From Cohnella cholangitidis (GTDB lineage Bacteria > Bacillota > Bacilli > Paenibacillales > Paenibacillaceae): a DNA stretch of 64,000 nt. Below the pieces are notes generated by a model. The model was not told the origin of the DNA. It saw only the letters and a program-made list of their open reading frames with translations, and searched no databases. This document shows, piece after piece, positions 1 to 7,963 of this stretch (position 1 is the stretch's first letter; every line of letters starts with the position of its first letter). The stretch is from the NCBI RefSeq assembly GCF_014107495.1, contig NZ_CP041969.1, positions 3,583,501-3,647,500 on the forward strand, written 5' to 3'. A program made the translations under genes and the position numbers.

Positions 1-129
1 AATCAGGCTGACCCGAAGGGAATCCGGTGACGGGGAGTCTCTAGGGTGACATCAAAACTGTCACTACACCCGTAGAAGCACATGTGGCGTTGCCTTCGGA
101 CAGGGGTTCGACTCCCCTCGGCTCCACCA
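1..129 (+). ncRNA. ssrA: tmRNA (ssrA), 3' part only
   Basis: The stretch ends in a T-arm and acceptor stem (GGTTCGACTCCCCTCGGCTCCACCA) typical of bacterial tmRNA. It is preceded by pseudoknot-like segments and followed at once by an intrinsic terminator. The tag-peptide ORF and the 5' acceptor strand lie outside the window. tmRNA rescues stalled ribosomes with SmpB. Its 3' end is a common integration site, which matters for the repeats that follow. A tRNA is less likely because the body upstream does not fold as a cloverleaf. Confidence 0.9.
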
Positions 130-133
130 TAAG

Positions 134-165
134 AACTCTGACCGCACGAGGTCAGAGTTTTTTTG
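134..165 (+). terminator. Intrinsic terminator of ssrA
   Basis: Ten-bp perfect stem AACTCTGACC / GGTCAGAGTT with loop GCACGA, followed by a run of seven T. It starts five bases after the tmRNA CCA end. Confidence 0.9.
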
Positions 166-777
166 TTATGGTGGTGCCGAGGGGCGAGAGTCGCCCCGTT
201 CCGAAGGAGGACATTGGGGTTCGATCGCGCGCAGGTCTGCAAGGCAGACCGAGCACGCAATTCAATTCTACCTCTAAGATCGTCATCGTCGAGTCGACTT
301 CGCCAGCCATTTCAATGAAGAATTGGATACTCCCCTTAAGGCGCCGCCATAAAATCGCGACACGAGGATCCGACATGAAATAGTCGAATTCAATTGGGGA
401 GCACAAGACCGCACGAGGTCAGAGTTTTTTTGTTATGGTGGTTCTGAGGGGCGAGAGTCGCCCCGTTCCGTACCGCGCACAGGGAACAAAGTGGACGAGC
501 ACGGCATCTGATTCTACCTCTATGGTTGTCATCGTCAGCAACTTTAATCAAGAATGGGATACTCCCCTTAGGGGCCGCCTTAGGGGCCGCCATAGAATCG
601 CGACACGAGGATCCGACATGAAATAGTCGGATTCGATTGGGGAGCACAAGACCGCACGAGGTCAGAGTTTTTTGTTATGGTGGTGCCGAGAGCGAGAGTC
701 GCCCCGTTCCGTACCGCGCGCAGGGAACGAAGTGAACGAGCACGGCATCTGATTTCGTCTCCACCATACATACTTTC
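140..777. repeat. Degenerate direct repeats carrying inverted ssrA 3'-end copies
   Basis: Three units start with the terminator core GACCGCACGAGGTCAGAG at about 140, 407 and 650. The first two are about 267 and 243 bp; the third is truncated near 755-777. Shared blocks: GTTATGGTGG, a GGGGCGA-GAG-TCGCCCC hairpin (181-197 in unit 1), ATACTCCCCTTA, and a block around GACACGAGGATCCGACATGA. TTATGGTGGTGCCGAGGGG at about 166-184 is the reverse complement of the ssrA 3' end with one mismatch, and unit 3 ends in TCTCCACCATA, again like the ssrA end. No credible ORF is present. The pattern suggests repeated or failed integration, or duplication, at ssrA. Confidence 0.75.
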
Positions 778-946
778 CAATGCATATTCTTGTCATCGAC
801 AAGAATATGAAGCATAACTTTCTCAATTGGTGGCAGAATAATGGGATCGACTTGTGTCTTTATACAATGTTTTGCTTTTGTTAGGCGCGGCGGTCTATCC
901 AAGCAAGGGGCATGAAAGCTATTTTTGTCGGAGAGGATATGCGCAA

Positions 947-1585
947 ATGAAAAAGCTCTTTAACGTACTGGCGATAGCGATTATCCTGCTTATTCCGATG
1001 CATGCGGTTGGAGCATCAGGAAACGTGGCGACTCCCGGGCCGGCTAGCCCTTCGTTACTAAATATGCTACGCCAAGGCGGTTATATTTTGTATGTTAGGC
1101 ACGGAGAAGCAACAGTGGGGGCGGATCAGCCGAACGTGATCTTCGACGATTGCAAAACCCAAAAAAATCTTTCCGAGGAAGGAAAGAAGCAGGCGGAGCT
1201 TTTCGGAAATTTGCTCAGGAGCTTACGTATTCCCGTGCAAATTCCGGTGCAAGCGAGTCCTTTATGTCGAACAAGAGACTCGGCAGCGTTGGCATTCGGT
1301 GCGGACAACGTTCAAGTCGATCCTGATTGGATCGATGCTTATCGACTAAGCGGCGATATCACGCAAGCCGAGAAAGAACGGATATTAGTCAAATTGAACG
1401 ATAAGCTGGAAAAAGTCCCGCCACCGGGGCAAAATCAGGTTGTTGTCGCTCACAGTTTTCCTCAAGGAATCGGTTTAGGCGAGATTTCCGACTTTGGTAC
1501 CGTTATTGTCCGACCGAAGGGGCAGGGTAAAGGTTACGATATTATAGACAAGCTTACTTTAGCCGAATGGGAAAGTATCCAATGA
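947..1585 (+). CDS. Exported histidine phosphatase family protein
   Basis: About 212 residues. The N-terminus is a typical signal peptide (MKKLFNVLAIAIILLIPMHA, then VGA), so the product is probably secreted or surface-bound. The phosphohistidine signature YVRHGEA follows, where RHG carries the catalytic His and Arg, and a second conserved His lies in VVVAHSFPQG. The family transfers phosphate through a phospho-His intermediate; substrates range from sugar phosphates to phytate and cannot be read here. ATG 947 is preferred over an upstream in-frame start at 854 because GGAGAGG lies about 10 bases before it and the signal peptide begins there. It stands alone, with a strong terminator behind it. 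Confidence 0.82.
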   Translation: MKKLFNVLAIAIILLIPMHAVGASGNVATPGPASPSLLNMLRQGGYILYVRHGEATVGADQPNVIFDDCKTQKNLSEEGKKQAELFGNLLRSLRIPVQIPVQASPLCRTRDSAALAFGADNVQVDPDWIDAYRLSGDITQAEKERILVKLNDKLEKVPPPGQNQVVVAHSFPQGIGLGEISDFGTVIVRPKGQGKGYDIIDKLTLAEWESIQ

Positions 1586-1589
1586 AGAA

Positions 1590-1628
1590 ACGGAATCCAA
1601 GATGTTGTCTTGGGTTCCGTTTTTTTTG
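1590..1628 (+). terminator. Intrinsic terminator
   Basis: Stem ACGGAATCCAAGA / TCTTGGGTTCCGT with loop TGTTG and a T8 tract, directly after the phosphatase stop. Confidence 0.9.
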
Positions 1629-1794
1629 CACATAGTTAAGAGCCTGGCCTTATTGAGGCGTGCCGCGCATGTCGATTGCTTGAATCCAAATAGCGCGCAC
1701 CGATTTGAGTATCGATGCACGCTGACTGCATAGCTTTCTTCAGTTGGCTATATGACGGGACTACGACTATCTCGTCTCCAAGACGGCGAAGCCG
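1629..1794. other. Intergenic, nothing recognised
   Basis: Contains only a short ACGGC-TTC-GCCGT stem near 1783-1795 that could weakly terminate the minus-strand aldolase. No ORF with a ribosome binding site was seen. Confidence 0.4.
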
Positions 1795-2655
1795 TTAACG
1801 GCCAATTCTGCCGTTGCTTCCGAACAAGCGAATTTTGCTGCGCACGACTTCCTTCATCGCGGCTTTTGCGGATCCCAGGTAGGTTTTCGCGTCGAACAGC
1901 TCCTCTTGTTCCCGCAGGATGCGCCGTACTTCCTGGGTAAAGGATACCTGACTCTCGGTGTTGACATTGATCTTGCTTACGCCCGCTTCGATTGCTTCCT
2001 TGATCATGCCGTCCGGTACGCCGGAGCCGCCATGAAGAACGAAAGGCGCATCGCTGACGGTCACGATTTCCCTAATCGTGTCGCAGTGGATATGGGGCTC
2101 CTTCTTATACATTCCATGTGCGGTTCCAACTGCGACTGCTAGGGCATCGACCCCCGTCTCCCGCCAGAAACGGATGGCTTCATCGGCACCAGGCAGACGG
2201 ATATCTGCGTCATTGACATCCAGATCCTCCTCGATCCCGCCTATCGTACCAAGCTCACCCTCGACGCTAATCCCAACGGCATGCGCGGCTTCGACCACCT
2301 GGCGCGTAAGACGAACGTTTTCTTCATAGGGATGATGCGAGCCGTCGAACATGACGGAGGAGAAGCCGGCGCGGATACATTTCATTACGATATCAAAACT
2401 GCTTCCATGATCCAAATGCAGGGCGATGGGTACACGGGCTCTTGCCGCGGCTGCCTTTGCATTGGCCACTACATAATCAAGCCCCATATAACGAATGGTC
2501 ATTTCTCCAACGCCAAAAATAACGGGGGATTGCTCCTCGTCGGCCGTCTCCGCAATCGCTTGAACGACCTCCATATTAAGCAGATTAAATTGTCCTACGG
2601 CATATTTGTTACGTTTGGCTTCCTTCAAAAGGTTGGTCATCGGGACTAGATCCAT
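1795..2655 (-). CDS. Class II fructose-bisphosphate aldolase family protein
   Basis: 286 residues, normal for the zinc-dependent FbaA/GatY/KbaY/IolJ group. LHLDHGSS (about 79-86) holds the catalytic Asp82 and zinc ligand His83. EGELG, GTAHGMY and LHGGSGV hold the further metal and phosphate-binding positions, so it should be active. The family cleaves ketose 1,6-bisphosphates (fructose, tagatose) or deoxy-keto sugar phosphates to DHAP plus an aldehyde. It is divergent from the DeoR regulator and a PFK-like kinase, sharing an operator region with them, which suggests kinase and aldolase act in sequence on an imported sugar. ATG 2655 has AGGAGGAAC eight bases upstream. Substrate is not determined. 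Confidence 0.88.
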   Translation of the reverse strand: MDLVPMTNLLKEAKRNKYAVGQFNLLNMEVVQAIAETADEEQSPVIFGVGEMTIRYMGLDYVVANAKAAAARARVPIALHLDHGSSFDIVMKCIRAGFSSVMFDGSHHPYEENVRLTRQVVEAAHAVGISVEGELGTIGGIEEDLDVNDADIRLPGADEAIRFWRETGVDALAVAVGTAHGMYKKEPHIHCDTIREIVTVSDAPFVLHGGSGVPDGMIKEAIEAGVSKINVNTESQVSFTQEVRRILREQEELFDAKTYLGSAKAAMKEVVRSKIRLFGSNGRIGR

Positions 2656-2693
2656 CTGCTGTTCCTCCTAGAGTAACAATAAGCACCAAGATT

Positions 2694-2849
2694 GAACATA
2701 AATCGAACATAAATTATCAAATATTATCATGAATAGTATCAATATAAGCTTGCAATATCACAATTGTCAATATTAAGAAGTTAATTTATGTTCGACAATG
2801 GGGTTTACAATGTTTGAAAATGTTACTATAATCGAAAATGAACATAAAT
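2694..2849. promoter_or_regulatory. DeoR-type operator array
   Basis: GAACATAAAT occurs at 2694-2703, 2705-2714 and 2840-2849, and inverted (ATTTATGTTC) at 2784-2793. The first two are 11 bp apart, one helical turn. TTATCATGAA also recurs at 2724-2733 and 2871-2880. The array fills the gap between the divergent aldolase and deoR-like genes and most likely binds the adjacent regulator. Confidence 0.7.
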
Positions 2850-2899
2850 TATCATGGATTATCAAATTTATTATCATGAACAATGCGGGGGAACGAGAG

Positions 2900-3685
2900 A
2901 TGTTCTTGACCAAGAGACATGAGAGCATACTGGAGATTCTGAAAGATAACAGCGACATAAGCATTGCGGAGATGTCCGCGCAATTGCAGGTTTCGGAGAT
3001 GACGGTACGAAGGGATCTAGAAGCGCTTGAGAACGAGAATCTTCTTGTCCGGGTTCGAGGAGGCGCCAAGCTGATCGAGGAACAACCGGAATCGGACAAC
3101 AGTTTTCTGAATCGCAGATTCTACAACCAGGCTGCCGTCCATCAGCAAGAGAAGAAGGCCATCGGTAAGCTTGCGGCCTCTCTTGTCCATAATGATGAGA
3201 CCATCCTGATCGACGCAGGATCTACCGCTCTGGAGCTGACAAAGCATCTCCACGGAAAAAGAGGAGTTACTGCGGTCGTAACGACGATCAACATTGCCGA
3301 GGAACTGGAGGGTCGTGAAGGAGTAACGACGATCATTACAGGAGGCGTGTTTCGTTCAAGGACGACGACGCTAATGAATCCTATTCTTAATCAGATGTTG
3401 AAGCAGATCCATGCGGACAAAGTATTTATCGGCGTCACCGCGGCTTCGATTACGGAAGGTTTTACGGGCAATGACTTTCTGGAGTCGGATATCAAGCGAC
3501 TTTTGATGCAGTCCGGGAAAGAAGTGTACTGGTTGGTTGATTCGAGTAAAATCAATGCGGTAAGCTCAATTAGCATTACTCCTATCATGAAGGAGCATCA
3601 TATTATCACTGACAACAAGATTAGCCCAGAAGTTAGAGAGCAGCTAGAGAAGAAGTGCCGGTTATGGGTGGCCGAGGGGGAGTAA
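2900..3685 (+). CDS. DeoR family transcriptional regulator
   Basis: 261 residues. An N-terminal winged helix (RHESILEILKDN, VSEMTVRRDLEALE) is followed by the DeoR sugar-phosphate sensor domain (IDAGSTALELTKHL, ITGGVFR, VFIGVTAAS, DSSKI). Such proteins usually repress a sugar operon until a phosphorylated intermediate binds. An in-frame start at 2798 would add 34 residues with no homology-like features. ATG 2900 is chosen because the canonical MFLTKRHESIL start follows a GGGGGAA ribosome site. It leads the kinase-transporter operon (4 bp to the next gene) and sits beside repeated GAACATAAAT motifs that are probably its own operators. Confidence 0.92.
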   Translation: MFLTKRHESILEILKDNSDISIAEMSAQLQVSEMTVRRDLEALENENLLVRVRGGAKLIEEQPESDNSFLNRRFYNQAAVHQQEKKAIGKLAASLVHNDETILIDAGSTALELTKHLHGKRGVTAVVTTINIAEELEGREGVTTIITGGVFRSRTTTLMNPILNQMLKQIHADKVFIGVTAASITEGFTGNDFLESDIKRLLMQSGKEVYWLVDSSKINAVSSISITPIMKEHHIITDNKISPEVREQLEKKCRLWVAEGE

Positions 3686-3689
3686 CTGC

Positions 3690-4859
3690 ATGTCCAGAAA
3701 ACGCAATGTCCTCATCGGGCAGTCGGGAGGGCCGACACCGGTCATTAACATGTCGCTATACGGCGCAGTAGAGGAAGCGGTTCGGCAAGATGCCGTGGAT
3801 CAAGTGTTCGGAATGAAGAACGGACTGGAGGGCATCTTTAACCGGAACCTGATTTCGCTTGGAGATCGGCTGGAGGAAGTCAGGCGTATAGCCGACCAGC
3901 CGGGGGCGATCCTCGGGACTTCCCGTCACCCGTTGAAAGAAGAAGAGTATGGGGATCTGCTAGCTAGATTGGAAGAATGGGATATCGGCGTATTTTGCTA
4001 TATCGGGGGAAATGGATCTTCTAGAACCGTAGAGGCTTTGCATCGTTACGCCCGCAGTAAGGGAAGCGATATCTCTTTTGTCCATATTCCGAAGACGATT
4101 GATAACGATCTTATAGGTACCGATCATACGCCGGGTTATGGAAGCGCTGCCAAGTTTATTTCGCACATGGTTAAGCTGTTCGCCGTGGACATGGTTTCTC
4201 TGCGTACGACCAGCAAGATCGAGATCATTGAAGCGTTGGGAGGCAACAAGGGATGGCTGCCAGCGGCTAGCGCGTTGTTCAAACAGCATGAGCTGGATTA
4301 TCCGAATCTTGTCTATCTGCCGGATCGGACGTATGAAATGGATACTATTTTAGCCGATTGTGAAAGGGCTTACAGTCGTGGCGGCAGCGTCATGATGATT
4401 GTCCCCGATCACTTCCGGGTAGACAGGCTGGAGAAGAATCCCCTTCTGCCGGAGGATCCCGTACGCGGCAATAATGCCGGTGTCGGTTATCAAGTATCCC
4501 AATATATAACGGCCGAACTGGGTATTCCGACCAGAGTAACGGCACCGTATGCCTTGTACCGAATCGCTCCGGGTTATACGTCCAGAGTGGACTTCGAGGA
4601 AGCGCGCGAATTGGGACAGGCTGCGGTTAGTTATGCACTGCAAGGCTTCTCGGGCGGCATGGTGGGCTTGCACCGGGTTAGCCAGTCTCCCTACAAATGC
4701 GAGATCAGATGGGTCGATCTACAAGGGATTGCCGGACAAGAGAAGTCATTTCCCGATCATTACTGGGATGCTCGAATGCATATGCCGACGCAGGCCTTCC
4801 TAGATTATGTACTGCCTTTGGCGGACGGCAATTTTCCAAATGTAAAATTTGAACTCTAG
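3690..4859 (+). CDS. 6-phosphofructokinase-like kinase with mixed donor signature
   Basis: 389 residues of the PfkA fold, in the clade that starts GQSGGPTxVIN. The donor-site motif GGNGS (106-110) has Gly where PPi-dependent members have Asp, an ATP-like feature. PKTIDND (134-140) keeps the Lys typical of PPi enzymes, with catalytic Asp in TIDND. The usual MGRxxGW sugar-phosphate motif is LGGNKGW (183-189), losing the conserved Met and Arg. Donor and substrate therefore cannot be assigned by analogy; it may phosphorylate a sugar phosphate other than fructose 6-phosphate. It sits in a DeoR-regulated uptake operon beside a class II aldolase. A GGGGGAG site overlaps the end of the regulator gene. 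Confidence 0.82.
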   Translation: MSRKRNVLIGQSGGPTPVINMSLYGAVEEAVRQDAVDQVFGMKNGLEGIFNRNLISLGDRLEEVRRIADQPGAILGTSRHPLKEEEYGDLLARLEEWDIGVFCYIGGNGSSRTVEALHRYARSKGSDISFVHIPKTIDNDLIGTDHTPGYGSAAKFISHMVKLFAVDMVSLRTTSKIEIIEALGGNKGWLPAASALFKQHELDYPNLVYLPDRTYEMDTILADCERAYSRGGSVMMIVPDHFRVDRLEKNPLLPEDPVRGNNAGVGYQVSQYITAELGIPTRVTAPYALYRIAPGYTSRVDFEEARELGQAAVSYALQGFSGGMVGLHRVSQSPYKCEIRWVDLQGIAGQEKSFPDHYWDARMHMPTQAFLDYVLPLADGNFPNVKFEL

Positions 4860-4885
4860 CATTAATTACGAGAGGGGTAGTTAAG

Positions 4886-6193
4886 ATGCGTTCATTAAAT
4901 TGGAAGATGTTTATTGCGATGGGATTGATCATTTGTTTAGCGGCGGCATGCGGAGCTCCGGCAACGACTAATAAGGAAAATAATCAAAAGTCCGAAGGAA
5001 AAGCCGAAGGGGAAAAGACCGTCGTCACATGGCTTCAATGGTGGAAGACGGAGGCGGGAGAAGAACCTCTTAATGAACTGGTAGCCGCTTTCGAAGCGAA
5101 GCATCCGAATATCAAGATCGACGTGCAGGATCTTCCGTTCGCTCAGGTTCATGACAAGATCGTGACGTTGAATTCGTCGGGGAATACGCCGGATGTCATC
5201 GCAATCTCATCGCCTTGGGTTACGGAGTTTGCGATAACGGGGGTTACGGAGCCTCTGGACGAGTATTACGACAAAATGCCGGAGGACTTCAAGGAAAACA
5301 CGAAAGGACCGCTCTGGGCGGATTGGAAGGGCAAGCATTACTCGATCGGATTCTTTACGGGCAATATGGCGCTCTTCTACAACAAGAAAAAACTCGAAGA
5401 AAAGAATATCCAACCTCCTACAACATGGGAGGAATATATTGACGCTAGCATCAAGCTGTCCGATCCAAGCAAGAACATTTTCGCGATGACAGGCAATATC
5501 GGATCAGAGCCGCCGTCGACGATTACGTATGAGGTGTGGCCTTATATCTTGCAAGCCGGAGGAAAAATTCTCGATAATGGCCGACCTGCATTCAATACCG
5601 CAGAGGGAGTAGCGGGACTGGAACACTTCAAGAGCCTGATTAAGACTCACAAAGTGGCGACGCCGGGCGAGTTGTCTGCGGGAGAGAAGGAGAAGAGATC
5701 AAACTTCAGCGCGGAGAACACGGCCTTCATGTATGAAGGGCCATGGGGGATCGGTATCCAACGTAAAGCAAATGCGAATCTAGACTTCGGCATCGTTCCG
5801 ATGCCGGTTGGCAAGCAAGGCGGTACGGTTGCGGGAGGTACTTCGGTCGGGATTACCGCGAAGAGCAAGCACAAAGAAGAAGCTTGGGAGTTCGTATCCT
5901 TCCTGGCAGGTCCGGAGGCGCAACTGATCTGGGCCAAATCGACGAATAACTTCCCGCATAACAAAGCGGCGTTGAAGGATTCCTATATCCAGAGCGATGA
6001 ACTGTTGAAAGTATTCGCGGATCAATTCGATTGGAATCCGATTAATCCGGATTTGCAAATGCCGCAATCCAATGATCTTCGCAAAATCTTCGTAACGGAA
6101 GTTCAGAACTTCCTAACGGACAAGAAAACTGCAGAGCAAGCGCTTAATGATGCGGCTGCAGAATGGAATAAGGTGTTCGACAAGTACAAATAG
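4886..6193 (+). CDS. Sugar ABC transporter substrate-binding lipoprotein
   Basis: 435 residues of the extracellular solute-binding family 1 (MalE/UgpB type). The signal peptide ends in lipobox LAAAC, then GAP, so it is anchored by lipidated Cys outside the membrane. The fold is supported by VVTWLQWW, GNTPDVIAIS, MALFYNKK and AFMYEGPWG. It delivers an unidentified sugar to the permeases encoded next. ATG 4886 follows AGAGGGG by about 8 bases. The hairpin right after the stop could stabilise this part of the mRNA and give the usual excess of binding protein over permeases. Confidence 0.92.
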   Translation: MRSLNWKMFIAMGLIICLAAACGAPATTNKENNQKSEGKAEGEKTVVTWLQWWKTEAGEEPLNELVAAFEAKHPNIKIDVQDLPFAQVHDKIVTLNSSGNTPDVIAISSPWVTEFAITGVTEPLDEYYDKMPEDFKENTKGPLWADWKGKHYSIGFFTGNMALFYNKKKLEEKNIQPPTTWEEYIDASIKLSDPSKNIFAMTGNIGSEPPSTITYEVWPYILQAGGKILDNGRPAFNTAEGVAGLEHFKSLIKTHKVATPGELSAGEKEKRSNFSAENTAFMYEGPWGIGIQRKANANLDFGIVPMPVGKQGGTVAGGTSVGITAKSKHKEEAWEFVSFLAGPEAQLIWAKSTNNFPHNKAALKDSYIQSDELLKVFADQFDWNPINPDLQMPQSNDLRKIFVTEVQNFLTDKKTAEQALNDAAAEWNKVFDKYK

Positions 6194-6206
6194 CTCTCAT
6201 AGCCGC

Positions 6207-6226
6207 GAGGGACCTTTCGGTCCCTC
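6207..6226 (+). other. Intra-operon hairpin
   Basis: Perfect 8-bp stem GAGGGACC-TTTC-GGTCCCTC between binding-protein and permease genes, without a T tract. A stabilising or partial-attenuation hairpin is more likely than a full terminator. Confidence 0.6.
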
Positions 6227-6247
6227 CGGTTTGATAAAGGGGTACTC

Positions 6248-7135
6248 ATGATGAAAAACCATTCCAACTTGCGATATGCCCAAAAGCTATCTTTTATTGC
6301 TCCGGCCATGCTTCTGCTTATATTACTAACCGGGTACCCTTTGATTAAGGTAATCCAAATGAGCTTCTTTAGCTATGAGAATCCATCGGCGCCGGTGTTC
6401 GCGGGAATAGCTAACTATATAGCCGTTCTTGATGACTCCATGTTCTGGCTCGCCTTGGGCAATACGCTTATCTTTACATTCGGTACAGTTCTTCTCGTTA
6501 TGGTGCTAGGCATCTCGGTCGCTTCACTGCTGAATCAGAATATCAACACAAAGGTGCGCGGGATATTCCGGTCGTTTCTGATGTTTCCTTGGTTGTTCTC
6601 GAGCTCGGTTGTCGGTTCGATTTGGATATTGATGCTGACACCGTTCGGGATCGTAAACTGGCTAATGATGAAGATTGGGGCAATAGATACGGGGATCGCC
6701 TGGTTGAGCGATGAGACATTCGCGATGATCGGCTTGATTATTACGAATGCATGGAGGAGCTTTCCGTTCGCTATGCTTATGATCCTTGCAGCGTTTCAGA
6801 CCGTTCCGGAGGATATTAAGGAAGCTGCGGAAGTGGACGGTGCAGGCATGTTCCGGCGATTCGTCTCTATTGTTCTGCCGCATATCAAGGGAATTATGTT
6901 TACGGTCATGACTCTGGAAATTATCTGGAATTTCCGATCCTTCGATCTGGTGTATCTGATGACGGGCGGCGGACCGATGCATTCAACGGAGGTGTTGTCT
7001 ACTTTCGTGTATCATAAGGCTTTCCGTTCGCTTGATTTTGGCTACGCCTCCGCGACGGCGATATTTATGCTTGCCGTGATGATTCTGACCTCCGTATTTT
7101 ATTTGAAATCGGTCATGAGCAAGGAGGATCGGTAG
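6248..7135 (+). CDS. Sugar ABC transporter permease (MalF/UgpA type)
   Basis: 295 residues with about six hydrophobic segments, the first at 20-40 (IAPAMLLLILLTGYPLI). The cytoplasmic EAA loop EAAEVDGAGMFRRF contacts the ATPase. It pairs with the permease encoded 3 bp downstream. No ATPase gene is present in this operon, so a shared MsmX/MsiK-like ATPase elsewhere is expected. Two ATGs (6248, 6251) follow AAAGGGG; either is possible. Confidence 0.92.
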   Translation: MMKNHSNLRYAQKLSFIAPAMLLLILLTGYPLIKVIQMSFFSYENPSAPVFAGIANYIAVLDDSMFWLALGNTLIFTFGTVLLVMVLGISVASLLNQNINTKVRGIFRSFLMFPWLFSSSVVGSIWILMLTPFGIVNWLMMKIGAIDTGIAWLSDETFAMIGLIITNAWRSFPFAMLMILAAFQTVPEDIKEAAEVDGAGMFRRFVSIVLPHIKGIMFTVMTLEIIWNFRSFDLVYLMTGGGPMHSTEVLSTFVYHKAFRSLDFGYASATAIFMLAVMILTSVFYLKSVMSKEDR

Positions 7136-7138
7136 TTA

Positions 7139-7963
7139 ATGAATAAGAAAAAGAAAACTCTTCTGGTCTATCTATTGATCGGTCTCGTTACGGTCGTTAC
7201 CTTTGCTCCGATTATCTGGATGTTCCTAGTCTCGATCAGGGACAACAATGCCGTTTTCTCCGTACCGTTACAGTTGATCCCGGATAATCCCAATCTGAAT
7301 GCGTACCGAGCGATATTCAATAGCCCCGATATTCTTAAGCTGTTTGTGAACAGTTATGTCATTGCCGGCTGCGTGACGGTACTCTGTATTCTTTTTGCAG
7401 CGCTTTCGGGCTACGGGTTGTCTCGTTTCCAGTTCAAAGGAAAGCGATTCGTTATTCTGTACATTTTGCTTACGCAGATGTTCCCGATGGTTCTGTTGTC
7501 CATTCCCTATTTCCTGATCATCTCGGGAATGGGGCTCTACAACACCTATACGGCATTGATTCTTGCTTATACTTCTTTCGCTCTTCCATTCTCGATTCTA
7601 ATGATGCGCGATTTTGCCAATAGCATCCCAAGAGAACTAGACGAGGCTGCTACCGTGGATGGCTGCGGACCGCTTCGCACTTTCTTTCAGATTATCATTC
7701 CTCCAAGCTTGCCCGGACTAATCGCGACTGGCGTGTATACCTTCATCCTGGCTTGGAACGAATATTTATTCGCCACCGTTCTGACACAAGACGTTGCAGC
7801 CCGTCCGTTAACCTTAGGGATTGGAACTTTTATCGGAGAATACACGACGCAATGGAATCAGCTCATGGCATTATCCATATTAGCCAGCGTTCCGCTATTG
7901 CTTGTATTTATGTTCGTTCAGAAGTATTTCCTGCAAGGTTTGACTTCAGGAAGCGTGAAATAG
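7139..7963 (+). CDS. Sugar ABC transporter permease (MalG/UgpE type)
   Basis: 274 residues with six predicted membrane segments and the EAA loop DEAATVDGCGPLRTF. It forms a heterodimer with the preceding permease. An AAGGAGG site (in AGCAAGGAGGATC) lies inside the end of the previous gene, and the stop is directly followed by the ATG of the next gene, so translation is probably coupled. Confidence 0.92.
   Translation: MNKKKKTLLVYLLIGLVTVVTFAPIIWMFLVSIRDNNAVFSVPLQLIPDNPNLNAYRAIFNSPDILKLFVNSYVIAGCVTVLCILFAALSGYGLSRFQFKGKRFVILYILLTQMFPMVLLSIPYFLIISGMGLYNTYTALILAYTSFALPFSILMMRDFANSIPRELDEAATVDGCGPLRTFFQIIIPPSLPGLIATGVYTFILAWNEYLFATVLTQDVAARPLTLGIGTFIGEYTTQWNQLMALSILASVPLLLVFMFVQKYFLQGLTSGSVK

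Noticed and set aside
3..406. Short ORFs over ssrA and the repeats
   Set aside because: They read through tmRNA and non-coding repeats; similarity between them only reflects the repeat units.
140..777. CRISPR array
   Set aside because: Units are about 240-270 bp and degenerate, with no short repeat-spacer pattern. No cas gene or other array was seen in the window.
3690..4859. Plain ATP-dependent 6-phosphofructokinase (pfkA)
   Set aside because: PKTIDND and LGGNKGW do not fit the housekeeping enzyme, and the operon context is accessory.
6207..6226. Full operon terminator between binding protein and permeases
   Set aside because: A strong stem but no T tract; the permeases have no separate promoter that I can see.
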